A stretch of DNA of 64,000 nucleotides from VRUE01 sp963706605 (GTDB lineage Bacteria > Actinomycetota > Thermoleophilia > Solirubrobacterales > 70-9), in assembly GCA_963706605.1 (NCBI GenBank), contig OY970165.1:1736001-1800000 (forward strand), written 5' to 3'. Shown here piece after piece: positions 34,389 through 42,958 of this stretch. Numbering within the stretch: the stretch's first letter is position 1; each line of letters begins with the position of its first letter. Under the pieces are notes generated by a model. It saw only the letters and a list, made by a program, of their open reading frames with translations, did no database searches and was not told the origin of the DNA. Position numbers and translations under genes: made by a program.

Positions 34389-34628
34389 ATGTCGTTCGAT
34401 CAGCAGCAGGTTGAACGCGGCGTTCTCGAAGTCGTCATCGAACTGCACCCCGACCATCTGACGCTCTCCGAGCTGGTTCTGAAGATGGCCGGCGAGCGGG
34501 ACGAAAGCGAGGAAATCAGGCACGCGATCCGCGATCTCAAAGGGTGCGGTCTCCTCCGGTTTACCGGCGAAGTCGTGGAGCCGACTCACGCAGCCCTCTG
34601 CGCCTTCGCACTCCTCACCGGACCCTGA
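34389..34628 (+). CDS. Small winged-helix-like partner protein (paralogue of the 3784-4056 product)
   Basis: A 79-residue protein with ATG at 34389 after AGGGAGCC, six bases after the regulator. It is homologous to the 90-residue protein at 3784-4056 (shared ELHPxHLT, AI-R-x-L, G-L-(F/L)-R, EPTxAAL-x-AFALLxG). The fold looks like a minimal winged helix without an obvious basic recognition helix, so protein-protein action is possible. That both copies sit directly behind an ArsR-like gene is the best clue to function: a partner or co-regulator. Confidence 0.74.
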   Translation: MSFDQQQVERGVLEVVIELHPDHLTLSELVLKMAGERDESEEIRHAIRDLKGCGLLRFTGEVVEPTHAALCAFALLTGP

Positions 34629-34745
34629 CGCGACATCACGCCGGACCTTTAATTACCACATCAAACTTTTCGGCAAAGCATTGGACGATGGCGGGCTTGA
34701 AGAAAGGCTTTCGCCGGACCAAGGGGCCGCCTCACCGGCCCACTA

Positions 34746-35994
34746 TTAGTCGCGTCCGTGAAATGCGAGTCGCGCGAGGTAGACGAGCCTGCCGAACGCC
34801 GCGGTGATCCGGCGCCGCAGGCCCAGCAATCCCTTGCTCGGCGCGAAGAAGAAGGGCTGGGCAAGCGTCGAGCGGCCGTTCGCGTCGACCACCGCGACCG
34901 AGACGTCATAGTGCTTGCCGGATTGCAGCTCGATTCGCGTCTGCAGGCTGCCAAGGACGACCTCGCGCAGGGCAAAACGGAAGGCGCGGGGGGCGACGGT
35001 CGCCTCGTCCTCGGAGTTGACCGTGGCGATCAGCCGCCTCGGTGGAGCGGGCATCGAGGAGAAGTCGAACTCGAGCAAGAGGCGGTCGCGCCGCCGCCGT
35101 GCCCAGATCCGCGGCTCGTCGGGCTCCGGTGCGTGGTCGGGGACGACCGGGTCCTTCTCCAGCAGGCTGTCCGGGTTCTCCCACTGGTCGTGTTCGCAGG
35201 GTGCTCCCGGCCCCCCTTCGCCGGCGCGCGATCCACCCCAGTGGCCGGGCCACCAGAGCCACGGGTGCGAGGTCCTGTCGGTGACGACCTCCAGGCGCAC
35301 GTGGGCGCCCGGGCGGCGCTTGCCGTCGGTGACGTCGTAGAAGTCGGTCGGGTGGTAGCCGGGCGTGAAGTAGGAGGCATGGGAGCCGCGGCCCACGTAC
35401 ACGAGCGGCCGGTCCTCGTCGCCGGCGGCCGGCTCGATCTTTTCCGCCCTCTTCTCGTCGGCGAGCTTTCCCACGTCGGACCAGGGCCGCACCTCGCAGA
35501 ACGAGTGCTGGGCATAGACCGCTCGCTCCGGTTCGGATTCGTCGCGATTCAGCTCGAGCTGAATCATCTCCCAATCGCCTTCGTGTATCCCCGAAATGCT
35601 CCAGGCGAGGCGGTAGTCGTTGAGGAAGTAGAAGAACCAGTACCTGGAGCCAGACGCCGTGGCCGTCGCGCACGACGCGGCCGTAGATCACATTGCGCAG
35701 GTCCTGGTTTTCCCGGCGCAGCTTGTGGTACTGGTCGTCATAGTCATCGTCTGCGGCTTCGATCAGGTCGGTTGAGGCCGCCTTCTCACCGTCCGGGTAG
35801 GTGTCTTCGCGGAGGAAGTCGAGCGAGAGCCCCTCGCCGACCGACGCGAGCACCTTGCCGTCGGCCCGCCGCAGCCTGTTGCCGGGGTTGAGGGTCCACT
35901 CGTCGGCGGCGTCGGCGAAGTAACACTCGAGCGAGTCGTAGCGAAGGCATGGCTGGAACCGGCTCAGCAACGTCCGGTCGTCGACGGGGCTCAT
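34746..35994 (-). pseudogene. Vps62/DUF946-like protein, broken by a one-base frameshift
   Basis: Two frames make one protein. The first part, from ATG 35994 to about 35645, reads PCLRYDSLECYFADAADEWT and LSLDFLREDTYPDGE. It then runs into a meaningless frame (VLVLLLPQRL). Shifting by one base at about 35643 on the plus strand restores YWFFYFLNDYRLAW and GDWEMIQLELN, which joins the second frame (35567-34746). That frame holds VYVGRGSHASYFTPG and a C-terminal beta domain. The total length of 1249 bp is three times 416 plus one, as expected for one extra base. The family (Vps62-like) has no clear enzymatic role. A sequencing error cannot be excluded. Confidence 0.75.
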
Positions 35995-36054
35995 CCAGCC
36001 ATTACACACGATTTGCCACTCAGTCAGCAGGTTCCCGACTAGTTTGTTCCCCTA

Positions 36055-36081
36055 TATATTGAAGCCGCGAAGATCGGCTTC
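36055..36081 (+). promoter_or_regulatory. -10-like TATATT followed by a palindrome
   Basis: TATATT (36055-36060) precedes a perfect inverted repeat GAAGCCG-N7-CGGCTTC (36061-36081), which ends 16 bp before the ATG at 36098. The repeat could be an operator at the transcription start or a 5' hairpin over the leader. No convincing -35 is seen. Confidence 0.35.
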
Positions 36082-36097
36082 GCCGAAAGGACGGGCA

Positions 36098-37714
36098 ATG
36101 CAGGATCTGGATGGCACGGTTGGAGGAGGAGTGCCCAGCGACGTCAACGTCACCGACGTGGCGCGCAAGCCCGTCACCGACTCGACCGTCGGCGTCGAGC
36201 TCGCGCCCGTGCAGGCTCACGGCACCCCGCGGCACCGGCTGGTCGCGATCGGCGATTCACTCACGCACGGCTTCCAGAGTGGGGCGATCTTCCACACGGA
36301 CATCTCCTACCCGGCGATCATCGCCCGCGAGTTGGGGTGGTATGACGACTTTCGCTTCCCGACCTACGCCGGTTACGGCGGTGTGCCGATCAGCATGGAA
36401 TCCCTGCTGGGGGATCTCGAAAGTCACTTCGGCTCGCCCATCTCGTGGTGGAACGCGCTGCCGACTGCCTATCGCGTGCACCGGCACCTGACCAAGGCCG
36501 CCGCCTGGTGGGACAGGGGGGAGGGCTCGGTCGTGCCGCCGGGCAGTGGCATCAACCACAACCTCGCCGTCTACGGGTGGGATCTGCGCGACGCGCTGTT
36601 GCGAACCGCGGACACGGCGAAAGACGCGTGGCGCAAGCCGACCGGTTGGAAGCCCTTCCCCAAAATCGTCAATGCCGACGCGATCGCGGCGATGCGGGTG
36701 CTGGACTCCGCTCGGGACGCGGACGGCCGCGGGCTCACCCCCTTTGGCGCCGCGGCCGCTCTCGGCAGGGAGGGGGTGCTGGAGGGGCAGGGTGATGACG
36801 GTGACGACGGCGACGGAATCGAGACGCTAATCGTCTTCCTCGGCGCCAACAATGCGCTCGGCAGCGTCCTCAGCCTCACCGTGCGCTGGAGCGATGAGGG
36901 GTACGACAAGCTCGACAAGAAGGCGGCCTTCAACGTCTGGCGCCCGACTCACTTCGCGGACGAGCTGGCCAAGGTCGCGGACGAAGTGAAGAAGGTCCGC
37001 GCCCGGCACGTGATCTGGGGAACGGTCCCGCATGTCACGATCGCGCCGCTCGCACGGGGGGTCGGCGGCAAGGTGAGGCCCGGCTCGCGCTTCTTCAAGT
37101 ACTACACCCGTCCCTGGATCTCGGACGCTGATTTCAACCCCGCCGAGGACCGCCCCTACCTGACCGCAGACGACGCAAGGGCGATCGACAGCGCGATCGA
37201 TCAGTACAACGAAGCCATCGTCGACACCGTCAGGGCCGGGCGCAGGGAAGGTCGCGACTGGCGCCTGCTCGACGTCTGCGGTCTGCTCGACCGGCTGGCG
37301 TCCCGTCGCTACGTCGACGACCCTCAGATGACCCCGCCCTCGTGGTGGACTCCCTACGAGCTGCCCGCCGAGCTGGCCGCGCTGGCGCCCGAACCCGACA
37401 CCCGTTTCTTCAACTCCGGCCCGAACGGGAGGACCGCCGGTGGGCTCGTCGCGCTCGACGGCGTCCACCCGACGACGATCGCCTACGGGATCCTGGCTCG
37501 TGAGTTCATCAAGATCATGGTCGACGCGGGTGTGACGTTCTACGACAGCGAGGGCGGCGTCCGCAGGGACGTCGACGTCGACTTTGGCCGCCTGGTGAGG
37601 CGCGACGCCCTGATCTCCCACCCACCCACCGAGCTCGGCTCCGATCTCGAGCTGATCGGTTGGCTCGACCAGCGGATCGACGTGCTGTCGAGGCTCTGGT
37701 CCGGCTTCGAATGA
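36098..37714 (+). CDS. SGNH/GDSL-type hydrolase
   Basis: A 538-residue protein. Block I (VAIGDSLTHG) holds the nucleophilic Ser, the block III region is FLGANNALGS with Asn, and block V (DGVHPTTIAYG) holds the Asp and His. Between them is a large insertion (about residues 130-235) with helices and an acidic DDGDDGDG turn, so the protein is about twice the size of a simple SGNH esterase. There is no signal peptide. It probably cleaves an ester, but the substrate is unknown. ATG 36098 has AAAGGACGG upstream; an in-frame ATG at 36044 precedes the -10-like box and is unlikely. Confidence 0.85.
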   Translation: MQDLDGTVGGGVPSDVNVTDVARKPVTDSTVGVELAPVQAHGTPRHRLVAIGDSLTHGFQSGAIFHTDISYPAIIARELGWYDDFRFPTYAGYGGVPISMESLLGDLESHFGSPISWWNALPTAYRVHRHLTKAAAWWDRGEGSVVPPGSGINHNLAVYGWDLRDALLRTADTAKDAWRKPTGWKPFPKIVNADAIAAMRVLDSARDADGRGLTPFGAAAALGREGVLEGQGDDGDDGDGIETLIVFLGANNALGSVLSLTVRWSDEGYDKLDKKAAFNVWRPTHFADELAKVADEVKKVRARHVIWGTVPHVTIAPLARGVGGKVRPGSRFFKYYTRPWISDADFNPAEDRPYLTADDARAIDSAIDQYNEAIVDTVRAGRREGRDWRLLDVCGLLDRLASRRYVDDPQMTPPSWWTPYELPAELAALAPEPDTRFFNSGPNGRTAGGLVALDGVHPTTIAYGILAREFIKIMVDAGVTFYDSEGGVRRDVDVDFGRLVRRDALISHPPTELGSDLELIGWLDQRIDVLSRLWSGFE

Positions 37715-37747
37715 GATTCAGCCGCCAGACGTCCGGCGCGACGTTCT

Positions 37748-37999
37748 TCATCCGTGGCCGATGCCCATCGTGCCGCGCGGGTCGCCGCTGTGCTCGGCGA
37801 GATCCTCCAGCTCGGCGATCTTGCGCTCACCTTCCGTGCGGGCGGGGTGGTCGGCCGGCAGCGGCTCGATCAGACGGCGGATCCGATTGCGGACCTGCAG
37901 CGCGAAGTGGGGGGTGGAGGCGCCGGCGAGGGCGCGGATCTCCTCAGCCGTGATCTCGTGCCCGCCGTCGAGCAGTTCGGGGCTCTCCGCCTCGCTCAC
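37748..37999 (-). CDS. Small helical protein of unknown function
   Basis: An 83-residue acidic protein. GTG at 37999 overlaps the stop of the preceding cell-wall-binding-like gene by four bases (GTGA), so translation is coupled. The core HEITAEEIRALAGASTPHFALQVRNRIRRLI is predicted helical, and a second helix runs REGERKIAELEDLAEH-like. The final residues are Gly/His-rich. It may act with the membrane protein encoded in front. Confidence 0.7.
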   Translation of the reverse strand: MSEAESPELLDGGHEITAEEIRALAGASTPHFALQVRNRIRRLIEPLPADHPARTEGERKIAELEDLAEHSGDPRGTMGIGHG

Positions 38000-39333
38000 T
38001 GTTCGCCGCCGATCTTGGCCAGCGCGGCCAGCTCGTCGATTTCGGCCTGCTGTCTCACGTCGATGGCCTCCTGGTCTCCGATCACCCAAACGTGGTTGTA
38101 GAAGGCGCGCGTCGGATCGGTCGTGTAGCCCGGCTTGACGTCGAGCAGATACCCGCGCAGCGCTGCGGGAAGCGTATCGGCGTCGTCGGTGAGCAGCAGC
38201 GGGCCCCAGGTGCCGGAGGCCGACAGCGGCGCCGCGGCCGCCGCGTCCAGTGGCGCGTCGGATCGGGCGACGACGAAGCCGTGGCCGGGGTCGTTGACGT
38301 TCCAGCCGAAGTTGCCATCCCCGTAGCGGGCCAGCGCGATCGCGTTCTCCACCGGGTCCTCACCGGAGACGCGGCGGACCCGATCGGCGATCTTGGCGAT
38401 CTGGCGGACGACGTCCGAGGAGATGACCGAGGACGGGCCGAGGACGTAGACGGGCGTGTGCGGATGGCGCTTCAGCGCCGCCGCGGTGGCCAACGGGAGC
38501 TTGCCGCGGTTGGCAAAGAGCACCGGGTCCCCCGAGCGCGCCGCCCAGGCCGCGGCGGGCATCGCGAAGGCGGGCTGTTCAGCCGAGGCGACCACGATGT
38601 GTTCGGGTGGGCCCCCGAACAATTTGTCGCGCAGCGCCTCGATCGCCGCTGCGCCGGCGGTGCCGCCGCTTCCGACGTGTTTGGTCTCGAGTCCCGACGG
38701 GGCGCCGGCCGGGCCGATCGCGAACGCCTGGGCGCCCCCGGTGGCCTTGCTGCCCTGCGGATCGAGCGCGTCGAGCGCCTGCGAGGTCGCCTCCGGCAGG
38801 CCATCGGATTCGGAGATCAGGATCGGCGCGCCGACGGGAGCCGCCATCAGCACCGCCGCGGCGATCGCGCCACGCCAGTCCTCCGCGTCGACCAGGGTGA
38901 CCGCGTCCGACTGTTGGGACGGTTCCGTGGACGGGTAGGCGGCGAGGGCGACTCCGGCCGCGTTGGAAGCGGGATCGGTGCCCCCGACCCGCGTCGTGTT
39001 GGCGGTGGCGAAGGCGGGGTAGCCGAGTTCTTCCGGCGCCTGGGTCGCAAGTGGTTCGCCCTGGGAGCCGGGCGTTTCGCTGACGGGGGCCGGCGCTGCC
39101 GAGTTCTCGTTGCCACCGCCGGAACCGCCGCCCAGGATCGCCGCGAGGATGAAGACCACGGCGAGGATGAACAGCCCGGCGATCGCCTTCAACGCCGCGG
39201 GGATCGGCTTGCGGCGTCGTTTCGCGGGGCCTGGGGGCTTTGAGGGACTGGCGGCCTTCGGTTTCGCTGCCGGCTTTCCATCCGCCCGCGATGCCGGCAG
39301 GTCCGCGTTGATCGGCCGCTCCTTGGGTGCCAC
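37996..39333 (-). CDS. Membrane-anchored protein with cell-wall-binding-repeat-2-like domains
   Basis: A 445-residue protein. A basic, Lys/Pro/Arg-rich cytoplasmic tail (1-45) is followed by one transmembrane helix (about 48-68, AIAGLFILAVVFILAAIL) and an exported domain. The latter has alternating strands and helices with repeated V-Y/F-V-L-G-P, A-D-R-V-R-R-V-SGEDPVENAIALAR, which resembles the cell-wall-binding repeat 2 that holds surface proteins to the wall. It lies divergent from the acyl-CoA dehydrogenase at 39451. The length and repeat match are moderate, so the domain name is tentative. Confidence 0.72.
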   Translation of the reverse strand: MAPKERPINADLPASRADGKPAAKPKAASPSKPPGPAKRRRKPIPAALKAIAGLFILAVVFILAAILGGGSGGGNENSAAPAPVSETPGSQGEPLATQAPEELGYPAFATANTTRVGGTDPASNAAGVALAAYPSTEPSQQSDAVTLVDAEDWRGAIAAAVLMAAPVGAPILISESDGLPEATSQALDALDPQGSKATGGAQAFAIGPAGAPSGLETKHVGSGGTAGAAAIEALRDKLFGGPPEHIVVASAEQPAFAMPAAAWAARSGDPVLFANRGKLPLATAAALKRHPHTPVYVLGPSSVISSDVVRQIAKIADRVRRVSGEDPVENAIALARYGDGNFGWNVNDPGHGFVVARSDAPLDAAAAAPLSASGTWGPLLLTDDADTLPAALRGYLLDVKPGYTTDPTRAFYNHVWVIGDQEAIDVRQQAEIDELAALAKIGGEQ

Positions 39334-39401
39334 GGCGGCAACGCTAGACGTTTCCGCTCTTCCCAGGTCTGGCTGGTTGGTCAGCTAAACTTCTGACACG
39401 G

Positions 39402-39421
39402 TTGACTGACCAGTCAATCAA
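39402..39421. promoter_or_regulatory. Candidate TetR-type operator, copy 2
   Basis: TTGACTGACCAGTCAATCAA contains the same 18 bases as 25950-25967 and is palindromic at eight of ten base pairs. It lies 30 bp before the ATG of the acyl-CoA dehydrogenase at 39451 and 69 bp from the divergent membrane-protein gene. TTGACT inside it could double as a -35 element, which would let a repressor block RNA polymerase. Confidence 0.7.
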
Positions 39422-39450
39422 CGAAACGAGCGCGTCGACGAGGGGGACGG

Positions 39451-40719
39451 ATGGATTTCGCACTGAACGAGGAGCAGCAGGACTTCAAAGATCGTGCCCG
39501 GGCCTTCGCCCGCGACGTGATCCGTCCCGCCGCGCGCAAGCACGACGAAGACGAGAGCACCCCTTGGGAGGTGATCAAAGAGGCCCGCAGGCAGGGTTTC
39601 CAGGGTCTCGAGGCGATCCAGCGCTCGGCGAGCGACGGCGACGGTCAGATGCAGGTGATCTCCGCCGAAGAGTTCCACTGGGGCTGCGCCGGCATCGCGC
39701 TCGCGATCTCCGGCTCCGGCCTGGCCGCCGCCGGCATCGCCTCCTCCGGCACGCCGGAACAGATCGCTCAGTGGGTCCCCGAGTGCTTCGGCGCCGGCGA
39801 CGAGGTGAAGCTCGGCGCCTACGCCGTGACCGAGCCGCAGGCCGGCTCCGACGTGAAGAGCCTGAAGACGACCGCGAAGCGCGACGGTGACGAGTGGGTC
39901 CTGAACGGGACCAAGGTCTTCATCACCAACGGCGGCATCGCCGATGTCCACGTCGTCGTCGCCACCGTCGATCCCACCCTTGGCACCCGCGGCCAGGCCT
40001 CATTCGTGATCGGCAAAGACACCCCGGGTTTGAGCCAGGGCAAGAAGGAGTCGAAGCTCGGCATCCGCGCCTCGCACACCGCCGAGATAGTCCTCGAGGA
40101 CTGCCGCATCCCGGCCGAGAACCTGCTCGGTGGCGAAGAGAAGCTGGAGAAGAAGCTTCAGCGCGGGCGGGAAGGGAAAAAATCGCGGGGCGCCGACGCG
40201 CTCGCGACCTTCGAGATAACCCGGCCGCTGGTCGGCGCCTCGGCCTTGGGCATCGCCCAGGCGGCCTACGAGTGGACCCTCGAGTACCTCGACGGCCAAT
40301 CGGAAGGCGGCACGCCGCTGCTGCAGACGCAGCGCATCCAGCAGACCCTTGCCGACGTCGCGACCGAGATCGAAGCGGCCCGCCTGCTGGTCCAGCGCGC
40401 CGCCTGGATGGGGCGCAACGGCGTTCCGATGCGCGGCGGCCAGGGCTCGATGTCGAAGCTCAAGGCCGGTGACGTGACGATGTGGGCGACGACGACCCTG
40501 ATGGACCTGGTCGGCCCCTACGCCTGGAGCACCGATTGCCCGCTGGAGAAGTTCTTCCGCGACGCGAAGATCTACCAGCTGTTCGAGGGTACGGCGGAGA
40601 TCCAGCGGATGGTCATCTCGCGCATGCAGGCTCGCGAATACGCCGAGCGTCTCGGTTACGCGGCCGAAGTCGTTGCGGAGGCGGAGAAGGCTGCTCAAAA
40701 GGAGCCTGTCGCGGCTTAG
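39451..40719 (+). CDS. Acyl-CoA dehydrogenase (third)
   Basis: A 422-residue acyl-CoA dehydrogenase. Signs: DFALNEEQQDFKDRARAFARDVI at the N-terminus, AYAVTEPQAGSDVKSLKTTA and WVLNGTKVFITNGGIAD in the beta domain, then the conserved C-terminal LFEGTAEIQRMVISR with the catalytic Glu in the FEGT position. It fits short/medium-chain or branched-chain enzymes. An insertion of about 20 charged residues (EEKLEKKLQRGREGKKSRG) lies before the C-terminal domain. ATG 39451 follows GAGGGGGACGG. It is probably controlled through the palindrome at 39402-39421, together with the thiolase region. Confidence 0.95.
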   Translation: MDFALNEEQQDFKDRARAFARDVIRPAARKHDEDESTPWEVIKEARRQGFQGLEAIQRSASDGDGQMQVISAEEFHWGCAGIALAISGSGLAAAGIASSGTPEQIAQWVPECFGAGDEVKLGAYAVTEPQAGSDVKSLKTTAKRDGDEWVLNGTKVFITNGGIADVHVVVATVDPTLGTRGQASFVIGKDTPGLSQGKKESKLGIRASHTAEIVLEDCRIPAENLLGGEEKLEKKLQRGREGKKSRGADALATFEITRPLVGASALGIAQAAYEWTLEYLDGQSEGGTPLLQTQRIQQTLADVATEIEAARLLVQRAAWMGRNGVPMRGGQGSMSKLKAGDVTMWATTTLMDLVGPYAWSTDCPLEKFFRDAKIYQLFEGTAEIQRMVISRMQAREYAERLGYAAEVVAEAEKAAQKEPVAA

Positions 40720-40722
40720 CCG

Positions 40723-40829
40723 GCAGGGGGGCTGGGGGTCCCCCACCGGGAACCCGCAACGGTCGTCGGGCTAGGGCTCGGATCTCGTAGGGCTCACAAG
40801 TTCCCGTTGGGGGACCCCGGCCCCCCTGC
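40723..40829. repeat. Long imperfect inverted repeat (30-bp arms)
   Basis: The left arm 40723-40753 and right arm 40800-40829 are near-perfect reverse complements (about two mismatches and one indel), with a 46-nt loop. The arms contain GGGGGG, GGGGTCCCCCA and CGGGAAC. It fills the gap between the acyl-CoA dehydrogenase and the M23 peptidase. It may be a terminator or attenuator, or a small palindromic mobile element. Confidence 0.6.
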
Positions 40830-40896
40830 GCAAGCGCAGTTGCATGGCTTGAGCATCGGTGCGTAGCGGCACTATGGCCTCGCTAGCCTCCTCGCG

Positions 40897-42093
40897 ATGC
40901 TTAAGACTCGTCGTGCCCTGGCGGCTCTGCTTGCCGCTGTGGCGGCGCTTGTCGTGCTGCTCGCACTGAGCGCCGCGGCGCCCGCCAAGGATCTCGAATC
41001 GAAGCTTGACGCCAAGGAAGCGAAGCTCTCCAAGGTGCGGGAGCACAAGGGCGTTCTGACGACCGCGATCTCCCACTACCGGAAGCGGATCGAAACGCTG
41101 ACCCACGAGGTGGCGGCGTTGCGCGTCGAGGAGGCGGCGGTGCGCTCCCGGCTCGACGCGAAGCAGACCGAGCTGGACTCCGCTATGGCCGAGCTGGACG
41201 TGGGCAAGAAGCACCTGGCGGTGGTCAGGGCACGCCTCGACCGGGCGCTGGTCGCCTTGCGGGAACGGCTCGTCGCGATCTATGAGACCGGCACCCCGGA
41301 CCTGCTCAGCGTGCTCGTCGACGCCGGCGGATACGAAGAGCTGGTCAACCGCACCGAGTACCTGAATCGGATCCACGGGCTCGACGAAGCGGTCGTCTCG
41401 CGGGTGCGCGATCTGCGCAATCAGGTCAAGCGCACCGTTGCCCGGTTGCGCTCGGCGAAGGACCGGATCGAATCGGCGCGCGACGCGATCGCCGCCGAAG
41501 AGCAGGCCCTGGCGAGCGCCCGTTCGGCGGTCCAGCGCAGGCAGTCGACCCTGGTCGAAGCCCGTCGCAGCCGCGAGGCGGCCCTGGCCCGGATCACGAA
41601 GACCGAGCAGGAGCTCGACGGCGACGTGGCCTCGATTCAGGCCGAACTCGCCGCGACGCTGGCGGGAACGGGCTCGGCGCCCCTGCCGGCCGGACCGATC
41701 CAGGGCGGCAACGGTAGCGGCTTGATCTGGCCGGTCGACGGCCCGGTCGTGTCCGGTTTCGGCTCCCGTTTCGGCGGCAGCGAGTTCCACGAGGGGATCG
41801 ACATCGCCGTCCCCAGCGGCACGCCGATTCGCGCCGCCGCGGCTGGGACGGTGATCTTCACCGAGCCCGAGGCGAGCAGCGGTGGCTATGGCAACTTCAC
41901 CTGCATCGACCACGGCGGCGGGCTCTCCACCTGTTATGCCCACCAGGAATCCTTTGCGGTCTCCGCCGGCCAGCAGGTCTCCCAGGGTCAGGTGATCGGG
42001 TACAGCGACTGCACCGGGCACTGCTTCGGGCCTCACGTGCACTTCGAGGTGCGGATCAACGGCGCGCCCACCGATCCGATGGGCTACCTGTAG
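40897..42093 (+). CDS. Exported M23-family peptidoglycan endopeptidase with coiled-coil
   Basis: A 398-residue protein. A signal peptide spans residues 1-28. Residues about 30-250 are a long coiled-coil (EAKLSKVREHKG, RSRLDAKQTELDSAMAELDV and following), like the N-terminal part of EnvC and NlpD-type proteins. The C-terminal domain (about 275-398) is a LytM/M23 zinc peptidase: HEGIDI supplies the first His and Asp, CYAHQ and HVHFEV the others. All metal ligands are present, so it should be active on peptidoglycan. It probably acts in cell separation or wall remodelling. No FtsEX genes are adjacent. Confidence 0.92.
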   Translation: MLKTRRALAALLAAVAALVVLLALSAAAPAKDLESKLDAKEAKLSKVREHKGVLTTAISHYRKRIETLTHEVAALRVEEAAVRSRLDAKQTELDSAMAELDVGKKHLAVVRARLDRALVALRERLVAIYETGTPDLLSVLVDAGGYEELVNRTEYLNRIHGLDEAVVSRVRDLRNQVKRTVARLRSAKDRIESARDAIAAEEQALASARSAVQRRQSTLVEARRSREAALARITKTEQELDGDVASIQAELAATLAGTGSAPLPAGPIQGGNGSGLIWPVDGPVVSGFGSRFGGSEFHEGIDIAVPSGTPIRAAAAGTVIFTEPEASSGGYGNFTCIDHGGGLSTCYAHQESFAVSAGQQVSQGQVIGYSDCTGHCFGPHVHFEVRINGAPTDPMGYL

Positions 42094-42202
42094 ACGGCCC
42101 AGGCACGGGCCGTACCCAGAATCACTCAAAAATTCAATTAGTGGGTATGCCGGGCCGGTTCGCTGCTGCGACCCTTGGGTAGCAAGCGAGACGGAGGCGA
42201 AG

Positions 42203-42889
42203 ATGATCCGCCAGGCCCATAACTACATGGCAGGCGCGTTTTCCGGCACTGCTTTGATCGGCGCAGCCGTCGTCGCCTTTGTCCTGCTCGTCTCGTTGCA
42301 GGGCCTGCGCGACTGGCCGCTTGCGGGCCTGATCGGTGGCGACGATTCCTCCGGTGGCGCGGCCGTTGCTCCGGGGCAGCCGGCAGCGGCCGGCGCGAGC
42401 GGCGCCGTCGTCGGCGAAGGCGCCAAAGGCCGGTTCGGCGCGGCGGGTCGGAAAGCCCATCCGAACGTGGCCGGCGGCACGCCGGACGGCGGGATCGGCA
42501 GTGGTGCGGCATCGCCCAAGTCCGGCACGCGGGGTCCCACCGCGCCGACCGGAAACGCGCCCGGCGCCGATCCGGTGGCTGGAGGCGGCGACCCCGCTCC
42601 GTCCGGGTCTTCGGGTGGATCCGCTTCGAGCGGCAACGGCGCGGGTGGTGGCGGCGCGGCCAAATCGCCTGGGGGAGGCGGAGGCGGAGGCGCCGGCAAC
42701 GGCTCGTCGCTGACCGGAACCGTGACCAACACCGTCAACGACACCGTCTCCGGCGTCGACAATGCGACCGGCGGAGCGCTCGGCGATACCGGTGTCACGA
42801 AAGTCACCGAAGACGTCGTCGAAGGCGTGGCCGGGCCGGAATCGCCGGTCGGCAAAACGGTCGAAGGAACCGTCGAAAAAGTCAAATAA
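42203..42889 (+). CDS. Membrane-anchored Gly/Ala/Pro-rich low-complexity protein
   Basis: A 228-residue protein. One hydrophobic helix (about 13-34, SGTALIGAAVVAFVLLVSL) near the N-terminus is followed by a long Gly/Ala/Ser/Pro tract with little secondary structure, and a C-terminal stretch of T-V-x-x-T-V repeats (GTVTNTVNDTVSGVDNATGG, then KTVEGTVEKVK). It would form an extended exposed tail. ATG at 42203. Function unknown; such proteins evolve fast, so homologues may be few. Confidence 0.68.
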   Translation: MIRQAHNYMAGAFSGTALIGAAVVAFVLLVSLQGLRDWPLAGLIGGDDSSGGAAVAPGQPAAAGASGAVVGEGAKGRFGAAGRKAHPNVAGGTPDGGIGSGAASPKSGTRGPTAPTGNAPGADPVAGGGDPAPSGSSGGSASSGNGAGGGGAAKSPGGGGGGGAGNGSSLTGTVTNTVNDTVSGVDNATGGALGDTGVTKVTEDVVEGVAGPESPVGKTVEGTVEKVK

Positions 42890-42958
42890 ACGGTCGGCGG
42901 CTTGCTCGGCGGGGGGAAATAACCGGCCTCTTCGCCTTTCCCGTCACAATGCCGTCCC

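Noticed and set aside
40771..42129. A 452-codon minus-strand frame over the M23 peptidase gene
   Set aside because: It is the antisense of a clear signal-peptide, coiled-coil and LytM gene and has no domain of its own.
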